Positions 22,918 to 32,259 of a stretch of DNA of 64,000 nucleotides are shown in pieces (the stretch's first letter is position 1; every line of letters begins with the position of its first letter). The notes below the pieces were generated by a model. That model had not been told where the DNA came from. It was given only the letters and a program-made list of their open reading frames with translations, and did not search any database. This DNA comes from Lujinxingia litoralis (GTDB lineage: Bacteria; Myxococcota_A; Bradymonadia; Bradymonadales; Bradymonadaceae): contig NZ_QHKO01000001.1 of assembly GCF_003260125.1 (NCBI RefSeq), forward strand, positions 824,914 to 888,913, read 5' to 3'. The position numbers and the translations under genes are program-made.

Positions 22918-24243
22918 ATGTTTACGATTACCATCGAAGACCAGAATGGCCAGGTCGCCGACACGTTCTCCTTTGACCACGGCGCCTATGTCGTCGGGCG
23001 TCTGGAGACCTGCGACGTGGTATTGCCCTCGGCCAGCGTGAGCCGCGAGCACGCCCGTATCTCCGTGCAGGACGGCCGCTGCTACATTGAGGATCTGGGC
23101 AGCGCCAACGGGGTTGTTGTCGACGGCCAACGCGTCGTACAGCAACGCGATCTGGGCACGGCCAGCCAGATTCGCATCGGAGATTACTACCTCTATCTGG
23201 AATTCAAGCGCTCGGCGCGCATGAAGCAGCTGAACGTGCTCTCCACGCTCTTTATCGACTCGGGCAACGAGCATCATAAGCTCGTCCGCATTAACGATGC
23301 CTTTGCCGGTGAAGAGTTCAGCCTCTCGGAGGTGGAAAACACGATCGGGCGCACCGACGAGAACTTTATTCTGCTCTCGGACGCCTCGATCAGCCGGCGA
23401 CACGCGATCGTTGCCCGTCACGGCGACCTCTACTCCGTGGTCGACTGCGGCAGCTCCAACGGTACCCGACTCAACGGCAAGGCTGTCCAGTCTCAGCAGG
23501 CGCTCAGTGCCGGTGACCGTGTGGAGTTTGGCAACCTGGAGTTCGTATTTGTCGAAGGCAACGCCACGATCAATCCGGCGGACTATGCCCAACGCTCCGG
23601 GGGCAGCGCGATGACCACCTATGCCGGGATGGCAGTGGTCGTGGTGCTGGGCCTGGTCGTAGGAGCGGCCGGCGTGTTTACGCTGGTGAAGATGAGCGGC
23701 GACGAGCCAGCAGTGGACCTGTCGGCCCCGGCGATGCCCACGCTGGAAGATCAGATTGCGAAGCATGTGGCAGACGGCCGCACGCAGCTTGAGCTGGGCA
23801 ATTGGGACGCTGCTCTGGCGGCTGCCAGCGAAGCGCTGGCACTGGCCCCGCAGCATGACGACGCCCGCCAGCTCCGTGAACAAGTCGATGTGGAACGGGA
23901 GGCCGCCGCCACTCTGGCACAGGGCGAACTCTTAAGCGAAGAAGGCCGCCACGAGGAAGCACGAGAGCTCTTGCTCTCGCTGCCCCAGGGCTCCATCGCC
24001 CGGGACCGGGCTCAGACGACGCTGGGTCACCTCAACCGCACCATCGCCTATAACCTGCGCAGCGACGCCAGCCGCCTCTTCAACAGCCGCCGCGGTGCGG
24101 ATCCGAAGGCCGCGCATGACAAGCTGGTTGAGGCTCTGGCGGTGCTCCCGGGTGACGAGGAGTCGCTGGCGCTTCTCCAAGATGTGGAGACTCACCTTCG
24201 CAAGAAGCGAATTGCGTTTGAGGCCTATGCTCCGGCCCCGTGA
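22918..24243 (+). CDS. Double-FHA protein with one TM helix and a TPR-like C-terminal region
   Basis: 441 residues. Two FHA domains: first about 10-95 (GRLETCD, SREHARI, GSANGVVVDG), second about 115-210 (GRTDENF, SRRHAIV, GSSNGTRLNG), both with phosphothreonine-binding residues. One transmembrane helix lies at about 232-255, followed by a helical region (about 265-435) with a TPR-like unit (HVADGRTQLELGNWDAALA...EALALAP). The FHA domains should be cytoplasmic and the repeat region across the membrane. It follows the FHA-CpaF gene by 74 bp and is likely its partner; together they could form a kinase-responsive assembly. Confidence 0.88.
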   Translation: MFTITIEDQNGQVADTFSFDHGAYVVGRLETCDVVLPSASVSREHARISVQDGRCYIEDLGSANGVVVDGQRVVQQRDLGTASQIRIGDYYLYLEFKRSARMKQLNVLSTLFIDSGNEHHKLVRINDAFAGEEFSLSEVENTIGRTDENFILLSDASISRRHAIVARHGDLYSVVDCGSSNGTRLNGKAVQSQQALSAGDRVEFGNLEFVFVEGNATINPADYAQRSGGSAMTTYAGMAVVVVLGLVVGAAGVFTLVKMSGDEPAVDLSAPAMPTLEDQIAKHVADGRTQLELGNWDAALAAASEALALAPQHDDARQLREQVDVEREAAATLAQGELLSEEGRHEEARELLLSLPQGSIARDRAQTTLGHLNRTIAYNLRSDASRLFNSRRGADPKAAHDKLVEALAVLPGDEESLALLQDVETHLRKKRIAFEAYAPAP

Positions 24244-24280
24244 CGAAAAAAGGCGCCCTACCCGGGCGCCTTTTTTCGTC
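24242..24280. terminator. Bidirectional terminator between the FHA gene and the MlaC-family gene
   Basis: A near-perfect 17-bp inverted repeat (24242-24258 with 24264-24280, 5-nt loop) with A6 on one side and T6 on the other overlaps the FHA gene stop. It can terminate both convergent transcripts. Confidence 0.88.
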
Positions 24281-24288
24281 AGGAGACG

Positions 24289-24900
24289 TTACTTTGCCTC
24301 CATCTGCTCGATACGTTCACGCATCAGGCGAATGAGTTCGCCCCAGCCTTCATCCTCGATGATGGGAACGTACCCCTCACGGTAGGTCTCCTCGAGGCTG
24401 ATATCATCGATGACCAGGTCGTAAATGCGCCAGGTCTCACCGTCGCGATAGAGCCTGTAGACGACCGGGAACGACTCGCCCTTGCGCGTCACCTCGCCAC
24501 GCACGAACGCGCGATCGTTGCGGGTGCGTTCGTTGCCATAGGTGATGGTGTAGTCTTCGTTCAGCGTACGACCGCTGAGCCTATCCTGGTAATTCGCCTG
24601 AAGCATCCGCTGGAGGAGGTCGAGAAACTCTTGCTTCTCCTCGTCGCTGCGTGCCTCCCAGTGTTCGCCAAATGCCAGCCCCGCAAGGTAGGCAAAGTCG
24701 ATCGTCTGATTGAGTTCTCGGGTCAACTCGGCGTTGCGAGCCTTGCTGTCTGGCTTCTCGAGCACGTTAGCAATGGCCTCGGTACGCTCCTTAACAACCT
24801 CGGTGGGAGCCGCTGCCCAGGCGCTCAGGGCCATCAGGCCGACCGCGGAGATGGTGGTCAACGCGACCACCAGATGTTTGAGACGAGTCGTAATCTTCAT
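24289..24900 (-). CDS. mlaC: MlaC/Ttg2D-family periplasmic phospholipid-binding protein
   Basis: 203 residues with a Sec signal peptide (cleavage near SAWAAA, about 27-30). The mature part has the MlaC layout: a helical N-terminal section with LNQTIDFAYLAGLAFGEHW and the DEEKQEFLDLLQRMLQANY helix, then beta strands (YTITYGNER, VVYRLYRDGETWRIYDLVIDDIS). The family shuttles phospholipids between the outer membrane and an MCE-type ABC transporter. No mlaD/E/F genes are in the window, so its partners must be elsewhere. Downstream of a TolC-family gene (113 bp) and ended by the bidirectional terminator. Confidence 0.85.
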   Translation of the reverse strand: MKITTRLKHLVVALTTISAVGLMALSAWAAAPTEVVKERTEAIANVLEKPDSKARNAELTRELNQTIDFAYLAGLAFGEHWEARSDEEKQEFLDLLQRMLQANYQDRLSGRTLNEDYTITYGNERTRNDRAFVRGEVTRKGESFPVVYRLYRDGETWRIYDLVIDDISLEETYREGYVPIIEDEGWGELIRLMRERIEQMEAK

Positions 24901-25013
24901 GGGAGAAACTCCTGAGGTGATGACTTCAAAGGCGCGACAAAAGAAGTCGCGGTTGTAGATAAGACAGCCGCAAGACCACTTTCATTCAAGAGTATCGGCG
25001 CTGGGGAGGCGAC

Positions 25014-26459
25014 TCAGTCCGGGAGTCCAGCGAGCGCCTCAAGCGAAGGCGCGCCGACGACGCGGGCGAGTCTGGCACGGGCTGCCAGGTAGGCATGGGC
25101 AGCCTCAAGGTGGGCAGCCTGGGCTTCGTAGTAGGCACGAAGCGGGTCCAGAGCGTCGCGCATGTTCGCGTCGCTGAGCTCATTCTGAAGCCCGAACTGG
25201 TTGCGCCAGCGACGCGCCGCGTCCAGGCGACGCGCCTCAATCTCGACACGCGCCCGTGCATCCGCAGCCGTGCGCCAGGCCTGCTCAACCTCCAGCGCCA
25301 CCGCCCCACGAGCGCGATCGGCCTGCGCGCGGAGTTCGGCCAGCTTGGCTTGCGACTCGCCGACTTTGCCGCGCTGCTGAGCCAGGTCGAACTGCCAACG
25401 AAGTCCCACTCCCACCCCCAGCGTCAATGAATTCAGGGGGTTGGAGTAGGGCCGTGTCCAGAGCGTATCGACGTCGATGCAGGGCTCGCCAGGGGCCGCC
25501 CGCCGACAGACACGTTGGAGCGCCGGTGCTTCCGTAGACCAGGCAAATCCGAAGTCGACCGCCGCAAAGATATTGGGCCAGTAATCTCGTCGCGCCAGGT
25601 CGAGCTGAAGTTCGCGCGCGCGCAGCCCCTGAGCCAGGAGTTGCAGATCGCGGCGATGCTCCCCTGCGTAACGCTGCACTGCCTCCAGACTGGCCAGCGG
25701 AGCATCGACGCGCTCAGGATCTAAAGGCGGCACCCGGATGCTCCCGTCTTCGTCAATAAGGTAACGAAGCGCCGAGTCGCTCAGATCGCGGAGCCGGGCG
25801 TTGTCCAGCATCATCGTGTCGAATTCTGCTTTGAAGATCTGCAGGCGGCGGAAATCTTCGGTGCTAAAACTCGCCTCGCCGAAGTCGCGGGCGTCCTCCA
25901 TCTCGGTGAGGGCACCGTTGACCAGCGTCTCGCCCTCGCTCAGCAACGCGCCGAAGGCTTCCGCCAGCTGGCGACCAAAGTAGGCCTGTCGTGCCCGGAG
26001 AAGGTGCTCCGCCAAGGCCTCCTCCGCCTCAATCTCGGCCACGTCTACCCCCAGCGCAGCGAGTTCCCGAGCAATGCTGACACGCCCGAAGGTGTAGACC
26101 GGCACGATCACGCGCGCGCTCTGACGAAAGAGCGGCCCCAGGTTCAGCGAGAGGATCTCGTCGAGGTTTTCATCAAGGTTCGACGGATCGGCGTTGGCCG
26201 GCACCGGGGCGATCAGCGTCTGCGCCTCGATTTTCGGCCACCAGGCGCGGTCGGCGCGATAGGCCTGCCAGCGGGCGTGATCCTGACGAGCGCTCTGCTG
26301 AGCCCGAAGCTCGGGGCTGAGCCGAGCGCGCTCCTCCACCTCGGCGAGCGTCAACGTGACGCCCTGCCCTTGGGCTGCCGCTTGCTCCTGCGCAACGAGT
26401 GGCGAGGCCCCCAGCAGGAGCGCCCCCAATGCAGTTACAATACTGAAGATGGTGCGCAT
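25014..26459 (-). CDS. TolC-family outer membrane channel protein
   Basis: About 481 residues. The N-terminus has a signal peptide (SIVTALGALLLGASPLVAQEQ). The rest is the two-fold repeated long-helix pattern of outer membrane efflux proteins, e.g. LTLAEVEERARLSPELRAQQ near the start of the mature protein and VALEVEQAWRTAADARARV in the second half. The start is either the GTG at 26468, which overlaps the sppA stop, or the ATG at 26459 used here. It has no adjacent periplasmic adaptor or inner-membrane pump, so the substrate is unknown. Translationally linked to sppA upstream. Confidence 0.87.
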   Translation of the reverse strand: MRTIFSIVTALGALLLGASPLVAQEQAAAQGQGVTLTLAEVEERARLSPELRAQQSARQDHARWQAYRADRAWWPKIEAQTLIAPVPANADPSNLDENLDEILSLNLGPLFRQSARVIVPVYTFGRVSIARELAALGVDVAEIEAEEALAEHLLRARQAYFGRQLAEAFGALLSEGETLVNGALTEMEDARDFGEASFSTEDFRRLQIFKAEFDTMMLDNARLRDLSDSALRYLIDEDGSIRVPPLDPERVDAPLASLEAVQRYAGEHRRDLQLLAQGLRARELQLDLARRDYWPNIFAAVDFGFAWSTEAPALQRVCRRAAPGEPCIDVDTLWTRPYSNPLNSLTLGVGVGLRWQFDLAQQRGKVGESQAKLAELRAQADRARGAVALEVEQAWRTAADARARVEIEARRLDAARRWRNQFGLQNELSDANMRDALDPLRAYYEAQAAHLEAAHAYLAARARLARVVGAPSLEALAGLPD

Positions 26460-26464
26460 GGTCG

Positions 26465-27352
26465 TCACTGCGGGCCGGTGTAAAGAAGCTGAACACGGGG
26501 AGCGATCTCGTCGCGGGCGGCCTGGGTGGTCGAACGCACACCGGCGCTCATCAACTCCTGCACAAAGCCCATGGGCTCTTCCGGCGGATAGACCACGGGA
26601 GGATCGGTCAGACCGACCTTCTCGGCCAGAAAGTCGATGGTGTCGTGAAGCGTGCCAATCTCATCGACGAGCTTGTTCGCTTTGGCCTGGCGACCGGTGT
26701 ACACGCGGCCATCCGCCAGACGACGCACTACCGACTCTTCCAGTCCACGACACTCGGCCACGTCTTCGACAAACTGGCTGTGAATGTCCATTACCATCTC
26801 GGCAAATACCGCCTCATCTTTGGGGAGAAACTCCCGGAAGGGAGAGCCGGAGTCTTTGAACTCACCACTTTTGATGGTGTGAACATCGACGGCCACGGTG
26901 TCGAGGATCCCCTCCACGTTGAAGAACTGGGTGATCACACCGATGGAACCGGTCAGCGTCCCGTTGTTGGCAAAGATCGTCTCGGCACCACACGCAATGT
27001 AGTAGCCGCCGCTGGCAGCGGTGGAGCCCATGGAGATGGCCACCGGCTTGACCTCGTTGAGGGCCTTCACCGCCTCAAAGATTTCCTGAGAAGGGGCGAC
27101 CGCTCCTCCAGGACTGTCGACGCGTACCACGACGGCTTTGACGTTTTCATCTTTCTGGAAGCGCCGGATATCTTCGACGGTCTTCTTGGACTCCATAATG
27201 GGGCCCTCGACCTCGATGATGCCGATGCTCTCTCCCACCCCGCCGAAGCCGTCGGGAGAAAACGCCGTGATAAGAACGGTGATAAAGACCATCAGCCCAA
27301 AAAAGAGGGCTCCGAAGATGGCAACCAGGGTAATGATTCCGCGTTTTTTCAT
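26465..27352 (-). CDS. sppA: Signal peptide peptidase SppA (short, Gram-positive-type length)
   Basis: Membrane-bound serine/lysine protease that digests leftover signal peptides. 295 residues, the single-domain form rather than the 600-residue double form of E. coli. The N-terminal TM anchor is at about 5-30. The catalytic Ser lies in MGSTAASGGYY (about 108-118) and the general-base Lys in IKSGEFKDSG (about 160-169). The SPGG segment (80-83) and GSIGVI are also conserved. Starts 78 bp after the antiporter operon's last gene and probably shares its transcript. Confidence 0.93.
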   Translation of the reverse strand: MKKRGIITLVAIFGALFFGLMVFITVLITAFSPDGFGGVGESIGIIEVEGPIMESKKTVEDIRRFQKDENVKAVVVRVDSPGGAVAPSQEIFEAVKALNEVKPVAISMGSTAASGGYYIACGAETIFANNGTLTGSIGVITQFFNVEGILDTVAVDVHTIKSGEFKDSGSPFREFLPKDEAVFAEMVMDIHSQFVEDVAECRGLEESVVRRLADGRVYTGRQAKANKLVDEIGTLHDTIDFLAEKVGLTDPPVVYPPEEPMGFVQELMSAGVRSTTQAARDEIAPRVQLLYTGPQ

Positions 27353-27430
27353 GCAACAACCTCAGTGGGCGCACCTGCAGCGGGCGCGACATTCCGACCC
27401 GATTTTCGCCACTCATACCACGGTGTCCAC

Positions 27431-29212
27431 TCAGATCGAAACGCTGCGCCAGATCGCCAGTGCCAGGACCAGCGCGACGACCAGGGTAAGCCACTCCCCG
27501 GAACTCCACCGCGAGAGCGTCTGACGTTGAGAGCGAGGCAAACTTTTGGCGCGCAGGGCCAGCGCATCGAAACGATCCCGCAGACTTAGAAGGCCTCGCT
27601 CCAGGTGGCGCCTCCCCAGGGCCCCCCAACGAGCGGCCCGGCGTAGCATGCGTTCAGCACTCCAGACCAACAGCTCCAGGAGATCCCCCGGGGCCACGCG
27701 TCCGATCGCGCGTCGGAGCACCTCCACCGGCCGGGCCCAGAGCACCCAGGCCAGGGCCGCCACCAGCACCAGGGGCCAGAGGGCAGACCACACCGAGGAG
27801 ATTTCCACAAATCCGCCCCGCCATTTTGAGGGCACTCCCAGGGGCGCAAGTCCGATGGCCCAGATCGAGCCGCTGGCCAACAGCGCCCAGGCGATCAGCG
27901 CCGGCACGGGCGCGGGCTTCAGCGAGGTCTCGGGAAGTTTACGGGCGAGCACAACTAAAAACCGGGCCATCAGCGCACCGGTGGCCAACGCCCCGGCGAC
28001 CAGCCACACGTCAAGGAGTACCTCGGGCAGCCCCACGTGTTCGTGGTGCGCCACGGTTTTAAGCGCGTATTTCGCAAGGGCCCCACTCGTTAAGGGGCCG
28101 CCCGAGATGGCGATGGCGGGCAGCAACACCAGTATCGCAAGGGCCACACGCGCCCCCGTCCGAGTCTTTGGGAGGTAGCGCTTGGTGGCGTCCACACTTA
28201 AGAACAGGGCCCCTTTCGCCAGACCGTGGTGAACCACAAAAATGAGGATCGCCAGACGCACCTGAGGGAAGACCTGGGGCCACCGGGCCGCCAAACCGAC
28301 CATCAGCGCCACGTAGCCCATCTGGCTGACACTCGAATAGGCCAGAATCGTCTTCACTTTTCGCTGCACCAACCCCACTGCCACCGCGCCGAAGGTGCCG
28401 GCGGCTCCCAATACCACCGCGGCCAACCCGATCGAGGGAAGTTCGACAAGGCCCAGGGGCAAAAAGCGCAACCACCCGAGCACCCCGGCCTTGATCATCG
28501 CTGCGCTCAGTACGGCGCTGGCCGCGGTAGGCGCCGCCGGATGCGCCAGGGGTAACCAGATATGGAGGGGAACCAGGCCGGCCTTGACCCCGAATGCCGC
28601 AAAAATCAACCCGCACGCCACCCGAGCGGCTACGGTGTCGGCCACGAGCGCCTGGCGGACCACCTCCAGCTCCCAGCTATTCGCCAGCGACCAGGCAAGA
28701 ACCGCCCCGGCCCAGAGCGCGAGTTCGGCCCCCACGGTGAGCGCCATGTAGACCCGTCCGGCACGCCACGCGCTCACGGTCATGAAGTGCGCGATCAGAC
28801 CGTAACCCGCGTAACTCATCAGGGCGAAGCCCGCCATAAAGCTGAGCATATCGAGGGCGCCGATCAGCAGAAAGTTGCCGGCCATCGACGCCATCATGCA
28901 CACCGCAAAGCGTCGTAATGTCAGTGATGCCGGCATGGTGTAGCCGGCGTAGGTGGTCGCACATCCCCAGACCACCGCGCTCAGCGCCAGAAACACCCGC
29001 GTGGTCGAGTCGAGCCCAAAGCGCGCATCGAGCATCAGCCAGGCCAGGCGCTCATTTGCTTCAGGCATGAGGATCGCGCAGAGCAGTGCGGGCAGCACCC
29101 ACACCAGTCCCAGTCGCATCGAACGCCCGGCATGTCCCACCAGCGCCCAGATGGCGCCCACCAGCGGCCAGGCCAGGGCTGCGACAAGTCCCCAGGTTTG
29201 AACCTCGTTCAT
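27431..29212 (-). CDS. Third antiporter-like (MrpD/NuoL-type) subunit with C-terminal extension, TM5 Glu absent
   Basis: 593 residues, highly hydrophobic, proton-conducting membrane transporter family. TM7/TM8 lysines are present (GVKAGLVPLH, then MIKAGVLG), as is a C-terminal-half Lys (GALAKYALK). The TM5 Glu seen in the two sister subunits is replaced: the aligned segment reads LSFMAGFALMSYAGYG with Ala130 at the Glu position. After the 14-helix core comes an Arg-rich amphipathic stretch (about 490-570) and a final TM helix, recalling the lateral helix of NuoL (inference). 15 bp downstream of the second antiporter-like subunit. May be structural rather than ion-translocating, or work by another residue. 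Confidence 0.85.
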   Translation of the reverse strand: MNEVQTWGLVAALAWPLVGAIWALVGHAGRSMRLGLVWVLPALLCAILMPEANERLAWLMLDARFGLDSTTRVFLALSAVVWGCATTYAGYTMPASLTLRRFAVCMMASMAGNFLLIGALDMLSFMAGFALMSYAGYGLIAHFMTVSAWRAGRVYMALTVGAELALWAGAVLAWSLANSWELEVVRQALVADTVAARVACGLIFAAFGVKAGLVPLHIWLPLAHPAAPTAASAVLSAAMIKAGVLGWLRFLPLGLVELPSIGLAAVVLGAAGTFGAVAVGLVQRKVKTILAYSSVSQMGYVALMVGLAARWPQVFPQVRLAILIFVVHHGLAKGALFLSVDATKRYLPKTRTGARVALAILVLLPAIAISGGPLTSGALAKYALKTVAHHEHVGLPEVLLDVWLVAGALATGALMARFLVVLARKLPETSLKPAPVPALIAWALLASGSIWAIGLAPLGVPSKWRGGFVEISSVWSALWPLVLVAALAWVLWARPVEVLRRAIGRVAPGDLLELLVWSAERMLRRAARWGALGRRHLERGLLSLRDRFDALALRAKSLPRSQRQTLSRWSSGEWLTLVVALVLALAIWRSVSI

Positions 29213-29227
29213 GGGGCGTCCTCCGTC

Positions 29228-30754
29228 TCAGGGGGGGCCTGAAAATGCCGAAGGGCCCGGATAGATGCGTGCCACCACGATCTCCACCCAGGATAAGGGG
29301 CTCCAGATGGCACTTGCTCCCAGACCGAACGCAATCACCATCGCTGCCGTAATCAGCGCTGGCAGGAGCAGGCTCAGATGGGTTTCGAAGCGCCCGGGCC
29401 AGCCTTCAAGCGGCCAGGGTTGAGCTGGTTCGCGAAAGTACGCTGTGAAAATGACCGGCAAAAAATAGGCGGCGTTGAGCGCACTCGAAGCCGCCAGAAT
29501 CACCAGAACCCAGGGTTGTTGGGCTTCCATCGCGCCCATGCCCAGGAACCACTTGGAGATAAATCCTGCTAGCGGCGGCACCCCGATCATGCCCAGTGCG
29601 CCGATGGTAAACGCGGCCATCGTCGCAGGCATCCTACGGGCCACTCCGTTCATCTGACTGATGCGATGGATGCCCAGTGTTTCCGCGAGGTTTCCGGCAC
29701 AGAAGAAGAGCGTGATTTTCATCACCCCCTGATGCACCAGGTGCACCACGCCCCCCACGCTCGCCAGGGGCGCCACCAGGCCCACTCCCAGAATGATGTA
29801 CGCCACCTGGCTGACCGTCGAGTACGCCAACAGGCGCTTGAGCTTGTCCTGGGCGAGGGCCCGCACTGAACCGTAGATAATGGTGAACGATGCCACCCAG
29901 ACCAATCCCTGCCCCAGCCCCAGCTCGCCGACGTAGGTGATGCCATAGACATCATAAACCACCCGCACCACGCCAAAAGCCCCGGCCTTGACCACGGCGA
30001 CCGCATGCAAGAGCGCACTGACCGGGGCCGGGGCGACCATGGCCACCGGGAGCCACCCATGCAGGGGGACCAGCGCGGCTTTGACCCCGAGCCCGGCGAT
30101 CATCATCCAGAAGATCACCATGAGCGTGGGCGCATGCTCGCCATACTGGGCGGCCAGAACGCCGCCCTCGCGGAAGTCAAAAGGCCCGACCAGGGCGTGT
30201 AGCCAGACCACCGCCACCAGCAAGATCGTGCCGCCGGTCAGGGTGTAGGCCAGGTAGATCCGACCGGCCCGCAACGCCTCCTGCGTGCCGCGGTGGACGA
30301 CCAGTGGGTAGGTTGCCAGGGTGAGCAGCTCATAAAAGAGCACGAAGGTGAAGAGGTTCCCCGAGAGCGCGATGCCGGTGGTGGCACTGACGCAGACGCT
30401 GAAAAATCCAAAGAAGCGGCTGCGCCCCGGGGAGTGCTCCAGGTAGCCGATGGCGTAGACGGTGGTGATCAGCCACAGAACCGCCGAGAGCACCACAAAG
30501 AGGATGGGCAGCGCCGAGGCATGAAGCACCAGGTCGTAGCCGGGCATCAAGGGCAGGCGAGTCTCGTAGATATGACCACGGTAGACCCCGATGACCATCG
30601 CGGTGATCAGGCCGAGCTTGGTCAGGATGCCGGCCAGGTTGAGGATGGTACGGGCAAGCACCTGCTCTTCTTTGAGCGCGAAAATGCACAGCCCGGGGAG
30701 CATGGAGCTGAGCACGACGGCCAGCGGGAGCCAGAAAAGCGCCTCGTCGCTCAT
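29228..30754 (-). CDS. Second antiporter-like (MrpD/NuoM-type) subunit
   Basis: 508 residues with about 14 TM helices. The complete ion-translocation residue set is visible: TM5 Glu142 (FVLFYELLTLATY), TM7 Lys (GVKAALVPLHGWLP), TM8 Lys (VVKAGAFG), and a Lys in a late helix (GFISKWFLG). The SAYSTVSQ-like segment LLAYSTVSQVAYI is also conserved. The start ATG overlaps the stop of the preceding mrpD in an ATGA junction, so the two are translationally coupled. Homologous to MrpD/MrpA and to complex I NuoL/M/N. Confidence 0.9.
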   Translation of the reverse strand: MSDEALFWLPLAVVLSSMLPGLCIFALKEEQVLARTILNLAGILTKLGLITAMVIGVYRGHIYETRLPLMPGYDLVLHASALPILFVVLSAVLWLITTVYAIGYLEHSPGRSRFFGFFSVCVSATTGIALSGNLFTFVLFYELLTLATYPLVVHRGTQEALRAGRIYLAYTLTGGTILLVAVVWLHALVGPFDFREGGVLAAQYGEHAPTLMVIFWMMIAGLGVKAALVPLHGWLPVAMVAPAPVSALLHAVAVVKAGAFGVVRVVYDVYGITYVGELGLGQGLVWVASFTIIYGSVRALAQDKLKRLLAYSTVSQVAYIILGVGLVAPLASVGGVVHLVHQGVMKITLFFCAGNLAETLGIHRISQMNGVARRMPATMAAFTIGALGMIGVPPLAGFISKWFLGMGAMEAQQPWVLVILAASSALNAAYFLPVIFTAYFREPAQPWPLEGWPGRFETHLSLLLPALITAAMVIAFGLGASAIWSPLSWVEIVVARIYPGPSAFSGPP

Positions 30755-32259
30755 GGCGACACTCCTTCGGCCAGGGAGCTGCCAAAGGGGAGTCCTACCT
30801 CCAGAAGTGCGAGCGGAGCGCCGGCGGCCACCCCCAGGATGACCGCAACCGCCGCTAAGGCCATCGCCGACCAGCCCAGAAGTGGCGAGATGGGACGCAG
30901 TGAGGGGGCGCCTTCTCGAGGGGCGCGCTCAAATGCCAGCCCCAACGTTTTGACCACATAGGCGGCGGCCAGCAAACCGCCACCTGCCAACGCGATCACC
31001 ACAATGACGTCCCCGCTGGCCACCGCGCCGGTGATAAACAACCACTTGGCCACAAAGCCCCCGCTGGGAGGAAGGCCCATCAGACTGATGCCGCCCAGTC
31101 CAAACGCAAAGAAGGGGAGCGCCAGCCCCTGCCCCACCCCACGCATCTGTCCGATCTGATCGTGGCCCACCGCCCGGGCGATCGCGCCAGCGGCCAGAAA
31201 CATCGCCCCCTTGGCACAGGCGTGCGCGATCATAAAGTACGCCCCGGCCTGCCACACCACGCTGGCCTCGGTGCGCGGCGCGAGCCCCAGAACCACGAAG
31301 AGGTAGCCCACCTGAGCGACGGTGGAGTAGGCAACCATCATTTTAAGACGGGTCTGAAGCAGGGCACGCAAACTTCCCCAGAGAATCGCAATGACGCCGA
31401 GCACCAGCAGCACGCCCCCGGCTTGCGCGGCGCCAACCCCGGCAAACACGGTCACCCCCAACCGGATGAGGATGTAGAAGGTGACCTTGATCACCAGGGC
31501 CGAAAGCAGTGCACTGACCGGAGCCGGAGCGTCGGCGTGAGCCTGCGGCAACCAGAAGTGCAGGGGAAAGAGCGCCGTTTTAAGGGACAGTCCGACCACC
31601 ATCAGCGTCAAGGCCGCAGTTGCCGTCGGTCCCTGCGCCAGTCGTCCCCCGAGGGTGGCCATATCCAGCGCGCCGATGTCTCCGTAGAGGAGCACCACGC
31701 CGGAGAGGTAAAATAACGAGCCACAAAGCGTCACATAGAGGTAGCGGAGCGCCGCCGGCAGCGCGCGACCACCGGCCAATGCCACCAGTGAAACCGCCCC
31801 CAGCCCGAGCACCTCGATGGCGACGTAGAGATTAAACAGGTCCGCAGAGACGAAGGCCGCCACCATCGCGGCCCAGACCAGCAACCAGAGTCGCCAGAAA
31901 TACGCCTGACGACGCAGCTGAGACTCCTCAGCATGCCCGCCATTCGGACCGTCGGGCTTAAAGTAAGCCACCGCGTAAACACTGACCGCCAACCCGACCA
32001 CCGCACACATGGCCACCATCAATGCCGCCAGCCCATCAACCCAGAGTTCGATTCCCAGCGGAGCGCCCCAACCTCCCAGACTCTCCTGGCGCGGCCCTTC
32101 GCGTGCCACATCGACCACCAGTCCGAGGCTGGCCATCGCACTTACCAGGGCCCCGGCCAGCCCCCACCAGGGCGTGCGGTGCCGCGGTGCAAGCGAGGTG
32201 ATGAGCGCCCCGACCAGGGGAACCCACACCGCGAGGCTGGCCAGGGGAAGGTCATTCAC
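30751..32259 (-). CDS. mrpD: Mrp antiporter subunit D
   Basis: 502 residues from a GTG at 32259, which overlaps the mrpC stop by 8 nt; the frame is open further upstream but GAGGGG precedes this codon. TM5 Glu149 (LYVAIEVLGLGAVSL), TM7 Lys (SLKTALFPLHFWLPQAHADAPAPVSALL is the family core, split here as SLKTALFPLHFWLP), TM8 Lys (VIKVTFYI) and a late-helix Lys (GGFVAKWLF) are all present. Immediately after mrpC, as in every Mrp and Mbh cluster, so this is the orthologous D subunit (MbhH equivalent). Confidence 0.93.
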   Translation of the reverse strand: MNDLPLASLAVWVPLVGALITSLAPRHRTPWWGLAGALVSAMASLGLVVDVAREGPRQESLGGWGAPLGIELWVDGLAALMVAMCAVVGLAVSVYAVAYFKPDGPNGGHAEESQLRRQAYFWRLWLLVWAAMVAAFVSADLFNLYVAIEVLGLGAVSLVALAGGRALPAALRYLYVTLCGSLFYLSGVVLLYGDIGALDMATLGGRLAQGPTATAALTLMVVGLSLKTALFPLHFWLPQAHADAPAPVSALLSALVIKVTFYILIRLGVTVFAGVGAAQAGGVLLVLGVIAILWGSLRALLQTRLKMMVAYSTVAQVGYLFVVLGLAPRTEASVVWQAGAYFMIAHACAKGAMFLAAGAIARAVGHDQIGQMRGVGQGLALPFFAFGLGGISLMGLPPSGGFVAKWLFITGAVASGDVIVVIALAGGGLLAAAYVVKTLGLAFERAPREGAPSLRPISPLLGWSAMALAAVAVILGVAAGAPLALLEVGLPFGSSLAEGVSP

